Source: Aphanothece saxicola GSE-SYN-MK-01-06B
Lineage (GTDB): Bacteria > Cyanobacteriota > Cyanobacteriia > PCC-6307 > Cyanobiaceae
Direction: 5' to 3'
NCBI GenBank assembly: GCA_019359745.1
Contig: JAHHGT010000006.1
Location: 89,371-153,370 of the forward strand
DNA length: 64,000 nucleotides
The notes beneath the pieces were generated by a model, which saw nothing but the letters and a program-made list of their open reading frames with translations, was not told the DNA's origin and searched no databases. A program made the translations under genes and the position numbers. Below are positions 16,819-25,638 of the stretch, one piece after another (position 1 is the stretch's first letter; every line of letters begins with the position of its first letter).

Positions 16819-18239
16819 TGCCGCTGCCGTTCGAGTCCTTGCGCCAGCTGTGGGGCGAGCCCCTGCTGGCCCCCGGAACCACCGCCCCGGAAGGCTTCGC
16901 CAGCGTGAGCACCGACAGCCGCGGCGATCTGGCCGGCGCCCTGTTCGTGCCGCTGGTGGGGGAGCGCTTCGATGGGCACCGCTTCCTGGCTGAGGCCCTC
17001 AGTGCCGGGGCGGCGGCGGCTCTGGTGCAGCGGGATCGCCTGGCCGAGGCCAGCGTGGCGGAGCTGGTGGCCGGCGGCGGCGGCCCCATCTGGCTGGTGG
17101 AGGACACCCTGGTGGCCTACCAGGAGCTGGCCCTGCTGTGGCGGCGCCGGCTGGGACTGCCGGTGGTGGCGGTGACCGGCTCGGCGGGCAAGACCACGAC
17201 GCGGGAGCTGATCAAGGCCGCCCTGGACTCTCTGGGGCCGGTGGTGGCCAGCAGCGGCAACGAGAACAACGACGTCGGGGCGCCCCTCACCCTGCTCAAG
17301 GTCAACGAGGCCACGGCGGCCCTGGTGGTGGAGATGGGGATGCGGGGCCTGGGGGAGATCGATCGCCTCAGCCGCTGCGCCGCACCGGATGTGGCCGTGA
17401 TCACCAACATCGGCACCGCCCACATCGGCCGCCTGGGGAGCCGCGAGGCGATCGGCCAGGCCAAGTGCGAGATCACCTCCGGCCTGGGGCCGGGTGGGGT
17501 GCTGGTGATTCCGGCCGGGGATCCGCTGCTGGAGCTTTCCCTGGCGAAGGTCTGGGGGGGACGGGTGCTGCGGGTCGCCCTGGAGGACGAGCTGGCGGGG
17601 TTCCCGTCCGGGACGCCGGCGCCGGACCTGGTGGGACGGCTGGAAGGCCCTCACCTTCACCTGGCGGGCGGGCCGAGCCTGCGTCTGCCCCTGGAAGGAC
17701 GCCACAACGCCCGCAACCTGCTGCTGGCGGTGGCGGTGGCCCAGGACCTGGGCGTGCCGGCCACGGCCCTGCTCGATCTGGCGGTGGAACTCCCCGGCGG
17801 CCGGGCCCGACGCTGGCGCCTGGGCGGGGTGGAGCTGCTCGATGAGACCTACAACGCCTCTCCTGAAGCGGTGCTGGCGGCCCTGGAGCTGCTGGCCGCC
17901 TGCGGCACCGAAGCGGGGGGCCGTCTCTACGCGGTGCTGGGCACGATGCTCGAGCTGGGGGAACGCAGTCTCGAGCTGCATGCCCAGGTGGCCGCCCGGG
18001 CTTTGGCGCTGGGCCTCGACGGCTTGTTGATCGTGGCCGCCGAAGCCGAAGCGCAGGCGATGGAAGCCGCCGCCACCGGCCTGCCGCGCCTGCAGCGGGT
18101 GGCCTCCCCCGAAGCGGCGGCCGCCGTGCTGCTCGACTGGCTGCAGCCGGGGGACCGGGTGCTGCTCAAGGCCAGCCGCGGCGTGGCGATGGAGCGGGTG
18201 ATTCCACTGCTGGAAGCCAACCTCGGACCCGCCGCTTGA
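16818..18239 (+). CDS. murF: UDP-N-acetylmuramoyl-tripeptide--D-alanyl-D-alanine ligase
   Basis: A complete 473-residue Mur ligase. It has the P-loop VTGSAGKTTTREL near residue 118, NENNDVGAPLTLL, the TNIGTAHIGRLGS segment, GRHNARNLL, and DETYNASPEAVLAAL, which is the MurF-specific version of the ligase motif. It adds D-Ala-D-Ala to the UDP-MurNAc tripeptide, the last cytoplasmic step of the peptidoglycan precursor. Start ATG overlaps the stop of the preceding membrane protein gene. Confidence 0.96.
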   Translation: MPLPFESLRQLWGEPLLAPGTTAPEGFASVSTDSRGDLAGALFVPLVGERFDGHRFLAEALSAGAAAALVQRDRLAEASVAELVAGGGGPIWLVEDTLVAYQELALLWRRRLGLPVVAVTGSAGKTTTRELIKAALDSLGPVVASSGNENNDVGAPLTLLKVNEATAALVVEMGMRGLGEIDRLSRCAAPDVAVITNIGTAHIGRLGSREAIGQAKCEITSGLGPGGVLVIPAGDPLLELSLAKVWGGRVLRVALEDELAGFPSGTPAPDLVGRLEGPHLHLAGGPSLRLPLEGRHNARNLLLAVAVAQDLGVPATALLDLAVELPGGRARRWRLGGVELLDETYNASPEAVLAALELLAACGTEAGGRLYAVLGTMLELGERSLELHAQVAARALALGLDGLLIVAAEAEAQAMEAAATGLPRLQRVASPEAAAAVLLDWLQPGDRVLLKASRGVAMERVIPLLEANLGPAA

Positions 18240-18252
18240 AGCCGGCGCTTCT

Positions 18253-18289
18253 CCCCATCAGGATGGGGCGGTCAGCGCCCCGTCCCCAT
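18253..18289 (+). promoter_or_regulatory. Alternative RNA hairpins before the UPF0145 gene
   Basis: Between murF and the next start codon two hairpins compete. CCCCAT (18253-18258) can pair with ATGGGG (18263-18268) over a four-base loop. The same ATGGGG with following CG (18263-18270) can instead pair with CGCCCCGT (18276-18283) over loop GTCAG. A second CCCCAT (18284-18289) runs into the start codon at 18288. Either a terminator-like element without a T run or a leader that hides the start region would fit. Confidence 0.4.
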
Positions 18290-18653
18290 GGTGAAACCCG
18301 TGTTCGTGACCACCACCTTCACGATCGAGGGCTATGACATCACCGCCTACCGGGGCCTGGTGCGCGGCATCGTCGTGCGCTCCCCCACCCTGGTGCAGGG
18401 CTTTCTGGGCGGGCTCAAGCAGATCGTGGGCGGCCGGATCGGCGCCTACACCGAGATGTGCGAGCAGGCCCGGGAGCAGGCCTATGAGCAGATGATCCAG
18501 CACGCCCGGGCCCTGGGTGCGAATGCCATCGTCGGCACCCGTTACGACGGTTCGGAAGTGCAGGGCGGCACCGCCGCCGCCACCGAAGTGCTCTGCTACG
18601 GCACCGCGGTGGTGGTGGAACCCCGGCCCAGCAGCAGCGGCAGCAGCGCGTAG
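18288..18653 (+). CDS. YbjQ/UPF0145 family protein
   Basis: This 121-residue protein is typical of PF01906: VFVTTTFTIEGYDITAYRGLVRGIVVRSP at the start (residues 5-33), a central helix with CEQAREQAYEQMIQHARALG, and ANAIVGTRYDGSEV. Members form homo-pentamers. Their role is unclear and they are often labelled heavy-metal-binding. The last ~10 residues (Pro/Ser tail) overlap, on the opposite strand, the 3' end of a small membrane protein gene by 58 bases. Upstream hairpins may control it. Confidence 0.88.
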   Translation: MVKPVFVTTTFTIEGYDITAYRGLVRGIVVRSPTLVQGFLGGLKQIVGGRIGAYTEMCEQAREQAYEQMIQHARALGANAIVGTRYDGSEVQGGTAAATEVLCYGTAVVVEPRPSSSGSSA

Positions 18654-18808
18654 AGGAGCAGCAGGGCCAGAAAGACACCGCCGGAGACCGGGTCGCGGTC
18701 GATGAGGATCTCCCGCAGGGGGAGCTGCCGCAGCACCAGCCCCACCGCCAGCTCCGCCGCCACCATGAAGGCCAGCGCGAAATAGGTGGCGGCGGCGCGC
18801 AGGATCAC
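18596..18808 (-). CDS. Small two-helix membrane protein
   Basis: No named family is recognised. From the GTG at 18808 the frame gives 70 residues with two membrane helices (about residues 8-30, LALAF type, and 45-62, GGVFLALLLLYALLPLLL) separated by a charged loop with REILIDRDPVSG. That loop and symmetry look like a genuine membrane protein. There is no in-frame ATG, so the start is uncertain and could be a little upstream. It is divergent from the META-domain gene and overlaps the UPF0145 gene tail to tail. Confidence 0.5.
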   Translation of the reverse strand: MILRAAATYFALAFMVAAELAVGLVLRQLPLREILIDRDPVSGGVFLALLLLYALLPLLLGRGSTTTAVP

Positions 18809-18901
18809 CTTGGCAGCGACAAGGCGACACGACCATGCTCGGCCGTCTGACGACACTCCGGCGACTCTGTCCGATTGTGGAGAACCAGCAGGAGACGCCC
18901 C

Positions 18902-19885
18902 ATGCCTTTCCCAACCAGCACGGCCCTGCGTCTGGGCGCTTGGGCAGGGGGCGCCGTCGCCACGGCCTCGCTCCTGGCGGGGGCGTCGCTGCCCCTGGTG
19001 GCGGCTCCCCAGACCCCGCCGCTGCAGGGCACCAGCTGGCAGCTGGTGGGGATCCAGTCGATGGATGACGCCCAGGGGCTGAGGCGTCCGGCGGACCCCT
19101 CCCGCTACACCCTCTCGCTCCAGGCCGATGGCCGGGCGGTCCTGCAACTCGACTGCAACCGCGCCATGGGCCCCTGGCAGGTGCAGCCCAGCGCCGAACC
19201 CAGCAACGGCGGTTTCCGCTTCGGCCCCCTCGCCAGCACCAAGGCCCTGTGCCCGGCGCCCAGCCTGGGGGAACTGCTGGCCCGCCAGCTTCCCTACGTG
19301 CGGGGCTACCTGCTGCGGGACGGCCGGCTGAACCTGAGCCTGCTGGCCGATGGCGGCATCCTCATCTGGGAACCCCGCGCCGACACCGGAACCACCTACA
19401 GCAACAGGCCCGATCCGGCGCTGGAGGCGGCGATCCTGGCAGCCTCCCCGGACCTGCGCCGCACGCCGGGGAGCACCGCCGGGGGCGTGGGGCGGATCAG
19501 CTACGTGCATGCCCGCACCGACCTTGATGGGGATGGCCGTCAGGACGTTCTCGTGTACCTGATGGGTCCCTACGTCTGCGGCACCGGTGGCTGCACCCTC
19601 CAGGTGTTCCGCCAGGAGGCCCGGGGCTATCGCCTCGTCACCAGCTTTCCCACCAGCCGCCTGCCGGTGATCGTCCCGGCGGCGGGCCGCAGCCGCTGGC
19701 GTGATCTCTGGCGCCTGCAGTCCGGCGGCGGCGCCCCGGCCACCTGGGTGCGCGAGACGTTCGACGGCCGGGGCTACCGCAGCAAGGAGAGGATCCCTGC
19801 TGCCGGCGCAGCGCCGGCCGGCACCGCCGTGCTGAGCGGCGATCCCTCCCTGGCGGATGGGGCGCCGCTGGTGCCGCGCCCCTGA
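18902..19885 (+). CDS. Exported META-domain (HslJ-like) protein
   Basis: The ATG at 18902, preceded by GGAG, gives 327 residues with a signal peptide of about 36 residues (VATASLLAGASLPLVAA). Residues about 43-155 form a META/HslJ domain: LQGTSWQLVGIQS, YTLSLQADGRAVLQLDCNR, and FGPLASTKALCP with paired cysteines. After a linker, residues about 195-300 form a second beta-rich part with DLDGDGRQDVLVYLMGPY, resembling a calcium-binding DxDxDG loop, and CGTGGCTLQVF. It is predicted periplasmic. Its function is unknown; META proteins are linked to stress tolerance and heat-shock phenotypes. Confidence 0.8.
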   Translation: MPFPTSTALRLGAWAGGAVATASLLAGASLPLVAAPQTPPLQGTSWQLVGIQSMDDAQGLRRPADPSRYTLSLQADGRAVLQLDCNRAMGPWQVQPSAEPSNGGFRFGPLASTKALCPAPSLGELLARQLPYVRGYLLRDGRLNLSLLADGGILIWEPRADTGTTYSNRPDPALEAAILAASPDLRRTPGSTAGGVGRISYVHARTDLDGDGRQDVLVYLMGPYVCGTGGCTLQVFRQEARGYRLVTSFPTSRLPVIVPAAGRSRWRDLWRLQSGGGAPATWVRETFDGRGYRSKERIPAAGAAPAGTAVLSGDPSLADGAPLVPRP

Positions 19886-19912
19886 TTCATGACGGCGGCC
19901 ATGGGCTGGGAC

Positions 19913-21001
19913 TCAGCCCTCCTCCGCCAGCCGCCATTGGAGCACCTGGCCGGCATGGAAAGGCACAAGGTCGGTGGCGGCTCCGCCCTCGCCTTGGCCG
20001 TGCAGACGCGGCGGCACCGTGTGGGGCTCCCGCACCAGCGTGATCGTCCCTTCGTTCAGGGGCAATCCGTAGAAGGCGGGGCCATGCAGGCTGGCGAAGC
20101 CCTCCAGGCGCTCGAGGGCTCCCTCCTGCTCGAACACTTCCGCGTAGCTCTCCAACGCATGGGGGGCGTTGTAGATGCCGGCGCAGCCGCAGGCGCTTTC
20201 CTTGGCCGAGCGGGGATGGGGGGCCGAATCGGTGCCCAGGAAGAAGCAGGGCTCCCCCGAGGTGGCTGCCTGGCGCAGGGCCAGCCGGTGCCGTTCCCGC
20301 TTGGCCACCGGCAGGCAGTAGAAGTTCGGCCGCAGGCCGCCCTGGAACATGGCGTTGCGGTTGATGTGCAGGTGGTGGGGGGTGATGGTGGCGGCCAGGT
20401 TGGGCCCTGCCTGGCGCACGAAGGCGACGGACTCGGCGGTGGTGATGTGCTCCAGCACCACCTTCAGGCCGGGATGGCGCACCAGCAGCGGCGCCAGGTG
20501 GCGCTCGATGAACACCGCTTCGCGGTCGAAGATGTCGATCTCCGCGTCGGTCACCTCGCCGTGGATCAGCAGGGGCATGCCGATCCGCTCCATCGCGGTC
20601 AGCACCGCCTCGATCCGGGCCAGGTCGGTGACGCCGGCGGCGGCGTTGGTGGTGGCGTGGGCCGGGTAGAGCTTGCAGGCGGTGAAGACCCCCTCGCGGT
20701 GGCCGCGCTCGATCTCCTCGGCCGCGATCGTGTCGGTGAGGTAGGCCGTGAGCAGGGGGGTGAAGCGGCTGCCCTCGGGCAGGGCGGCTCGAATGCGGGC
20801 GCCGTAGGCCACGGCGGCCGCCACCGTGGTGATCGGTGGGCTGAGATTCGGCATCACAATCGCCCGCGCAAAGGTGCGGGCCGTGGCCGGCGCCACCAGC
20901 TCCAGCAGGGCACCGTCGCGCAGGTGCACGTGCCAGTCATCGGGGCGCCGCAGGCGCAGGTTCTGGGGCGAGGCGTTCGAGCCGGCTGGAGACGCTGCCA
21001 T
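19913..21001 (-). CDS. pyrC: Dihydroorotase (class II)
   Basis: A 362-residue PyrC of the E. coli type. The metal site DDWHVHLRDG puts the two histidines at 24 and 26. IVMPNLSPPI, FTACKLYPAHATTN (with the carboxylated lysine) and FLGTDSAPHP (catalytic Asp) complete the active site. It converts carbamoyl-aspartate to dihydroorotate in pyrimidine synthesis. It starts two bases after the stop of the YqhA-like gene, at the end of a minus-strand run that begins with peptide deformylase. Confidence 0.95.
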   Translation of the reverse strand: MAASPAGSNASPQNLRLRRPDDWHVHLRDGALLELVAPATARTFARAIVMPNLSPPITTVAAAVAYGARIRAALPEGSRFTPLLTAYLTDTIAAEEIERGHREGVFTACKLYPAHATTNAAAGVTDLARIEAVLTAMERIGMPLLIHGEVTDAEIDIFDREAVFIERHLAPLLVRHPGLKVVLEHITTAESVAFVRQAGPNLAATITPHHLHINRNAMFQGGLRPNFYCLPVAKRERHRLALRQAATSGEPCFFLGTDSAPHPRSAKESACGCAGIYNAPHALESYAEVFEQEGALERLEGFASLHGPAFYGLPLNEGTITLVREPHTVPPRLHGQGEGGAATDLVPFHAGQVLQWRLAEEG

Positions 21002-21003
21002 CT

Positions 21004-21549
21004 TCAGGGGAGCGACCGGCTGCCATTGGCCGTGACCAGGTAGCCACTCAGGGCCAGCAGCAGCACGCTCAGGCAGAAGAAGGCCAGGGAGGGGCCGTCC
21101 TTGATGGGCAGGGTGAGCATGGCCTTGAAGGCGGACACGATCAGCGCCACCACCAGCACCTTGACCAGCTTTTCCTTGAGCTGGTCGAGGCTGCGGATGT
21201 CCAGCAGGCCGCCACCCCCCTGGTCGTGCTCCCGGGCCGCCTCGATCGGCGAAATCAACAGCTCATACACCCCGTAACCGAAGATCAGCAGGGCGATGCC
21301 GATCAGGTAGAGATCGATCCCGGACACGATCGCCCCCAGCAGTTCGGCCACGAACTCCTTGTCGAGCTGGTCCACCTTGCCGAAGGCGGCCAGGGCCTTG
21401 CCGATCTCCAGGGTGCCCAGCACAAAGGCCACCACGGTGCTCACCAGACTCATGATCACCGGCAGGATGGCGACCAGGCGCAGACGCCACAGCACCCTCT
21501 CGAAGCGTTGCTCGAACCGCTTGAAGCGGCCCTTGAGCGCAGAAGCCAT
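21004..21549 (-). CDS. YqhA/UPF0114 family membrane protein
   Basis: This 181-residue protein has four membrane helices: about 22-45, 65-90, 125-145 and 152-170. It shows the family features RFERVLWRLRLVAILPV near the start and YLIGIALLIFGYGVYEL in the middle. UPF0114 members are small inner-membrane proteins of unknown function. I start at ATG 21549, since longer frames upstream read out of phase with the neighbour. The gene sits between the permease and pyrC with very short gaps, so the four genes are probably co-transcribed. Confidence 0.87.
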   Translation of the reverse strand: MASALKGRFKRFEQRFERVLWRLRLVAILPVIMSLVSTVVAFVLGTLEIGKALAAFGKVDQLDKEFVAELLGAIVSGIDLYLIGIALLIFGYGVYELLISPIEAAREHDQGGGGLLDIRSLDQLKEKLVKVLVVALIVSAFKAMLTLPIKDGPSLAFFCLSVLLLALSGYLVTANGSRSLP

Positions 21550-21590
21550 GCGGCGCCGATGCAGTCGGCTAACCCTAGGCAGCACCCCGC

Positions 21591-23165
21591 TCAGCGCTGC
21601 GGACGTCCCAGAAGGAACACCACCGCCATGGCCAGATAGCCCAGGGCCCAGGGGGTGCCGCTGCCCCAGCCGGGGTCGAGAACCGTGTCGGCCAGAGTGA
21701 AACTCCAGGCATGGATCAGCCCCAGCCAGGAGGCGGCCGCCGCCACCAGGGCGCCGAGGGCGGCGGCGCGGAAGCGCTGCTCGATCACATAGACGAGCAT
21801 CGCCGCCAGCAGCATGGCCGGCAGGATCTGGCCCTGCTCGAGGGCGAAGGCACCGGCGGCCCACACATCCGCCTGCTGCAGCGGCGGCAGCAGCTGGGGG
21901 CCGAAGGGATTGGCCGGGGTGCCGCTGCCTCCGGCCCGCAGCCCCGCCTTCAGCATCAGGGAGCCCCAGCCGGCCAGGCCGGGCAGGAGGCCCAGGGCGA
22001 CGGCGGGGGCATGGGCCGGCGGTGTGGCCTGGAACGCCTGGGCCGCCATCACCAGGGCGATGTAGAGCACGATCGCCATGCCGGCCTCGATCGGCACCAG
22101 CTGGCCCACCACCCCGAACAGCCCCAGCAGGCAGCCCAGGCCCATCACCAGCCCGTTGAGCCAGGAGTAGCCGATGCGGGCGCCCATGCCCTTCCAGCCG
22201 GGATGGCCGATATAGATGGTGGTGGGGAAGCAGGACCCCAGCAGGGCGGCGGCCACCGTGCCGATGCCGTTGATCAGCAGCGAACTCTTCACCGGGTAGG
22301 CATCGCCGGCCGCCTCGGCGCTCTCCAGGTTCTGCAGCGACCCCAGCAGGTTGAACAGGCCCATCGGCACCGTCACCCCCAGCCAGGGCAGCAGGGCGTC
22401 GCGGCCGGCCCAGAGGGCGCCCAGCTGGGGCACGGGCAGGTGCAGCCCGACCTGTGCAAGGTTGGTCTGCCAGGTGGGGCCATCCAGCCGCAGCAGGCCC
22501 GTGGCCGCCGCCAGGACGATGCCCACCAGCACCGCCAGCACGCCGCCCGGCAAGGGAAGCCGGGCCTGGCCGAAGTAGGCCAGCAGGATCACCGCCAGCA
22601 CCGCCAGCCCCACCATCGGGACGGCGTAGGTGCGCAGCAGGAAACCCAGACCGATGTAGCCGAGGGCGATGCCCGCCAGGGTGGAAAGCAGGGCGGCCCG
22701 GGGCAGCCAGTGCCGCAGGGGGGCCACCAGGAAGGCGCCCCCCGCCTCGATCAGCCCCGACCCCAGGCAGGCCAGCAGGCCGGCGCGCCAGGAGAGCAGG
22801 GAGGCGGCCTGGGGATCCAGGCCCTGGCCGGTGGCCGCCAGCTTCACCGGCAGCATCACCAGGAACACATAGGCGAACAGGCTGACCGTGTTGATGCCGT
22901 AGGGCAGGGCGGTGCGGTCGTCCCGGCCCTCGCGCCGCCCCAGGCGGTGGGCCTGAACGGCGTAGGCCACGTTCCCCACCACCAGGCTGATGCCCGTGGC
23001 CGGCAGGATCGTGCCGAAGATCAGGCCATCGGGATACCCCAGCACGCCGCGGCAGAGGGCCACGATCAGCAGGATCTGGATCAGGTTGTCGAGGCCGAGC
23101 CCCAGGAAGCCATCAAGGTCGCCGCGCACCCACCAGCGGGGGGAGGCTGCGTTGAGCTCAGCCAT
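21591..23165 (-). CDS. Permease of the xanthine/uracil (NCS2/AzgA-like) type
   Basis: From ATG 23165 the product has 524 residues and about twelve to fourteen membrane helices. [18 protein letters not shown] at the start and [19 protein letters not shown] near residue 95 are typical of the putative permease branch related to AzgA-type purine transporters. The substrate is not certain. The start overlaps the stop of peptide deformylase by eight bases, so the two are coupled. With pyrC two genes downstream, a nucleobase substrate would make sense, but this is inference. Confidence 0.72.
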   Translation of the reverse strand: MAELNAASPRWWVRGDLDGFLGLGLDNLIQILLIVALCRGVLGYPDGLIFGTILPATGISLVVGNVAYAVQAHRLGRREGRDDRTALPYGINTVSLFAYVFLVMLPVKLAATGQGLDPQAASLLSWRAGLLACLGSGLIEAGGAFLVAPLRHWLPRAALLSTLAGIALGYIGLGFLLRTYAVPMVGLAVLAVILLAYFGQARLPLPGGVLAVLVGIVLAAATGLLRLDGPTWQTNLAQVGLHLPVPQLGALWAGRDALLPWLGVTVPMGLFNLLGSLQNLESAEAAGDAYPVKSSLLINGIGTVAAALLGSCFPTTIYIGHPGWKGMGARIGYSWLNGLVMGLGCLLGLFGVVGQLVPIEAGMAIVLYIALVMAAQAFQATPPAHAPAVALGLLPGLAGWGSLMLKAGLRAGGSGTPANPFGPQLLPPLQQADVWAAGAFALEQGQILPAMLLAAMLVYVIEQRFRAAALGALVAAAASWLGLIHAWSFTLADTVLDPGWGSGTPWALGYLAMAVVFLLGRPQR

Positions 23166-23652
23166 GGGACAGCCCCGCCGGCATCCGATCCGGAAACAGC
23201 ACCCCATCGAGGTGGTCGCACTCGTGCTGCACCACCCGGGCGTGGAAGCCCTCCACCTCCCGCTCGAACGCCTGCCCCTGGCCGTCGAAGCCCCGGTAGC
23301 GCAGGCGGCGCCAGCGGGGCACCCGGGCCCGCCAGCCGGGCACGCTCAGGCAGCCCTCCCAGGCGCCGTCGTCTTTTTCGTCGCCGAGGGGCGTGAGCAC
23401 GGGATTGATCAGCACCGTCTCCGGGATGGGGGGCGCCTCCGGATAGCGCGGGTTGTGGGTGATGCCGAAGATCACCACCCGCAGGGGCACGCCGATCTGG
23501 GGGGCCGCCAGGCCGGCCCCATCGGTGGCGGCCATGGTGTCGCGCAGGTCGTCGAGCAGCGCCGGCAGGGCGGGGTCATCGAACCGCTGCACCGGCGCAC
23601 TCACCTGGCGCAGGCGGGGATCTCCGATGGTCAGCACGTCACGGACGGCCAT
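23158..23652 (-). CDS. def: Peptide deformylase
   Basis: A 164-residue deformylase with all three motifs: [10 protein letters not shown] (motif 1), WEGCLSVPG (motif 2, metal-binding Cys) and [11 protein letters not shown] (motif 3, HExxH). It removes the formyl group from new protein N-termini. The start ATG 23652 opens [16 protein letters not shown], the usual N-terminus. A longer frame up to 23739 would overlap the divergent gene and add unlike residues. First gene of the minus-strand run to pyrC, divergent from the formyltransferase gene by 85 bases. Confidence 0.95.
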   Translation of the reverse strand: MAVRDVLTIGDPRLRQVSAPVQRFDDPALPALLDDLRDTMAATDGAGLAAPQIGVPLRVVIFGITHNPRYPEAPPIPETVLINPVLTPLGDEKDDGAWEGCLSVPGWRARVPRWRRLRYRGFDGQGQAFEREVEGFHARVVQHECDHLDGVLFPDRMPAGLSHG

Positions 23653-23737
23653 GGGCGGCTCTGGATCGGCCCCACTGTGCCGCCTTCCGGCCGCCCCGTC
23701 CGTACCATCCGCAGATGATGCTGCGCCCGGCGACGCC

Positions 23738-24610
23738 ATGGCCGTGAGCTCCCTGCGGGTGGCCGTGCTCTGCTGCGACGGCCTCTACCAGCGCCACCTG
23801 GTGCGGCGGGCGGCCGAGGCGTTCACCCTGGTGGGGGTGGTGCTGCAGGTGTCACCGCCCGAGAGCCGCAGCAAGCTGGCCCGGCTGGCGAAGTACCGCC
23901 GGCCGTTGCGGCTGCTGCGCCAGCTGGTCGCGCGCGTGCTGCTGCGGCCCCACGACCGCCGCGGCGCGGCCCTGCAGCGGCAACTCTTCCACCACAACGG
24001 CGCTCCGCCGGCGCTGCCGGAGGGGGTGCCCGTGCTGATCACCTCGGCCATCAACGAGGCGCGCACCGCCGACTTCCTGCGCCAGGTCGCCCCCGACATC
24101 GTCCTGGTGAACGGCACCCAGCTGCTGCGGGCGCCGGTGCTGGCGCTGATCCCCGCCATCCGCCACGGCCTCATCAACCTGCACACCGGCCTGTCGCCCT
24201 ATTCGCGCGGTGCCAACTGCAACCTCTACATGCTCATGGAGGGGCATCCGGAGCTGGTGGGGGTCACGGTGCACCACATCGACCCCGGCATCGACAGCGG
24301 CGACATCATCCTGTCGGCCCACGTACCGATGGAAGCGGACGACGACGTCGAGACCATCGAGGTGCGCAGCTTCCAGGTGGGCATCGAGCTGCTGATCGAG
24401 GCGGCCCGCCGGCTCGAGGCCGGCACCGCGCCCCGCGTGCCCCAGTGGGAGAAGGGCAAGCTGTTCCTGCGGCGCACGGGCTACGTCTACGAGCCCTGGC
24501 AACGGCTGCTGGCCAACCGCCGCATCGCCCGGGGCCTGGTGCGCGCCTACCTGGCCGACCAGCCGCGGCGCGACGGGGCCGTCCGGGTGGTGCGGGGGGA
24601 GCAGCCGTGA
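23738..24610 (+). CDS. Formyltransferase family protein (amino-sugar or Fmt-like)
   Basis: A 290-residue protein with a formyl-transferase N domain. The catalytic set Asn147-x-His149 ([15 protein letters not shown]) and Asp186 ([13 protein letters not shown]) matches the Asn-His-Asp triad of Fmt and ArnA. It lacks the Fmt C-terminal tRNA-binding domain. It would transfer formyl from 10-formyl-tetrahydrofolate to an amine. It overlaps a NodB-type deacetylase (GTGA) that is followed by DedA, which points to lipid-linked amino-sugar chemistry as with ArnA/ArnD rather than tRNA formylation. The acceptor is inferred. Confidence 0.83.
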   Translation: MAVSSLRVAVLCCDGLYQRHLVRRAAEAFTLVGVVLQVSPPESRSKLARLAKYRRPLRLLRQLVARVLLRPHDRRGAALQRQLFHHNGAPPALPEGVPVLITSAINEARTADFLRQVAPDIVLVNGTQLLRAPVLALIPAIRHGLINLHTGLSPYSRGANCNLYMLMEGHPELVGVTVHHIDPGIDSGDIILSAHVPMEADDDVETIEVRSFQVGIELLIEAARRLEAGTAPRVPQWEKGKLFLRRTGYVYEPWQRLLANRRIARGLVRAYLADQPRRDGAVRVVRGEQP

Positions 24611-25614
24611 GTCGCCTGGGGCGTGTCGCCAACAGGGCAGCGGACCTGCTGTTCCTGCCGCCGCTGGATCGCCTCTGGCGCCGGCGCCTGCGGGGGAAGG
24701 TGCTGTGTCTGCTGTACCACCGGGTGGACCAGCCGGGCCGGGTGCCCTTCCTCGACCGCTTCGGGGTGCCGCCGATCCCCCCCGGGGAGCTGGCCGCAGA
24801 ACTGGGGTTCCTGCAGCGCCGCGGCGCCCGCTTCCTCACCTACGCCGATCTGCGGGCGGGCCGCTTCCCCTCCGCTGAGGAGTTCGGGGTGATCGTCAGC
24901 TTCGATGACGGCCTGCGCTGCAACTACGAGGAGGGGCTGGAGGTGCTTGCGGCGCTGGGCGTCCCCGCCGTGTTCTTCCAGTCGTCCGGGATGCTCGCCG
25001 GCGGGGTGCTGGTCTGGGAGCACGCCCTCTATTGGTACGGCACCCACCCCACCCTGGCGCCCCGGCTGGCGGAACTGGCCCGGCAACGGCTGAAGCTGCC
25101 TGCCGAACTGGAGGGGGCGGCCCTGATCGCCCGGCTGCGGGATGGCACCCCCGTGGCGCGGGTGCAGGATCTGCTGGCGGAGCTGGCGGAGCGCTGGGGC
25201 ACGGCCGGCGAGCTGGCGGCGGCGGCCGAGCACCTTTATCCCAGCGAGGCCCACCTGATCCGGGCCCGGGACGCCGGCCACGAGCTGGGCAGCCACGGCC
25301 ACCACCACGTGCCCCGCTGCAACATCAGCCCGGCGACGTTCGAGCAGGAACTGGTCCGATCAAGCGCCGTGCTCAGCCGGGTGCTGGGGGAGCCACCCCA
25401 GTCGTTCTCCTATCCCTTCAACAGCCATCTGCCCGGCGACGACCAGATCTGCGGCCGCCATTTCCGCCAGGTGGCCACGGTCGATGGGGCCCTGCTCACC
25501 GCCTCGACGCCGGCCCTGGCCCTGCCCCGCTTCACCTGGCCGGGGCCCCATCCCAACCGGCTGCGCCGCCGCCGCTGGCTCTGGACCGGAACACTGGCCT
25601 GGCCAGGGAGATAG
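24607..25614 (+). CDS. Polysaccharide deacetylase (NodB homology, CE4) family protein
   Basis: The GTG at 24607 overlaps the formyltransferase stop (GTGA). The 335-residue product begins with a basic/hydrophobic stretch (FLPPLDRLWRRRLRGKVL) and then CLLYHRVDQ. CE4 motif 1 is VSFDDG (Asp100, Asp101), and motif 2 is SHGHHH with histidines at 230-234. SYPFNSH stands in for motif 3. The family removes N-acyl groups from sugars using a metal; ArnD is a deformylase member. No signal peptide is obvious, so the side of the membrane is unclear. Its partner genes are the formyltransferase and DedA. Confidence 0.85.
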   Translation: MSRLGRVANRAADLLFLPPLDRLWRRRLRGKVLCLLYHRVDQPGRVPFLDRFGVPPIPPGELAAELGFLQRRGARFLTYADLRAGRFPSAEEFGVIVSFDDGLRCNYEEGLEVLAALGVPAVFFQSSGMLAGGVLVWEHALYWYGTHPTLAPRLAELARQRLKLPAELEGAALIARLRDGTPVARVQDLLAELAERWGTAGELAAAAEHLYPSEAHLIRARDAGHELGSHGHHHVPRCNISPATFEQELVRSSAVLSRVLGEPPQSFSYPFNSHLPGDDQICGRHFRQVATVDGALLTASTPALALPRFTWPGPHPNRLRRRRWLWTGTLAWPGR

Positions 25615-25638
25615 GGTCTGGTTTCCTTCCTCGCTGCG

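Noticed and set aside
23158..24610. Reading the divergent deformylase and formyltransferase as one formyl-Met cycle
   Set aside because: The formyltransferase lacks the Fmt C-terminal tRNA-binding domain and is coupled to a CE4 deacylase, so the closeness to peptide deformylase is probably chance.
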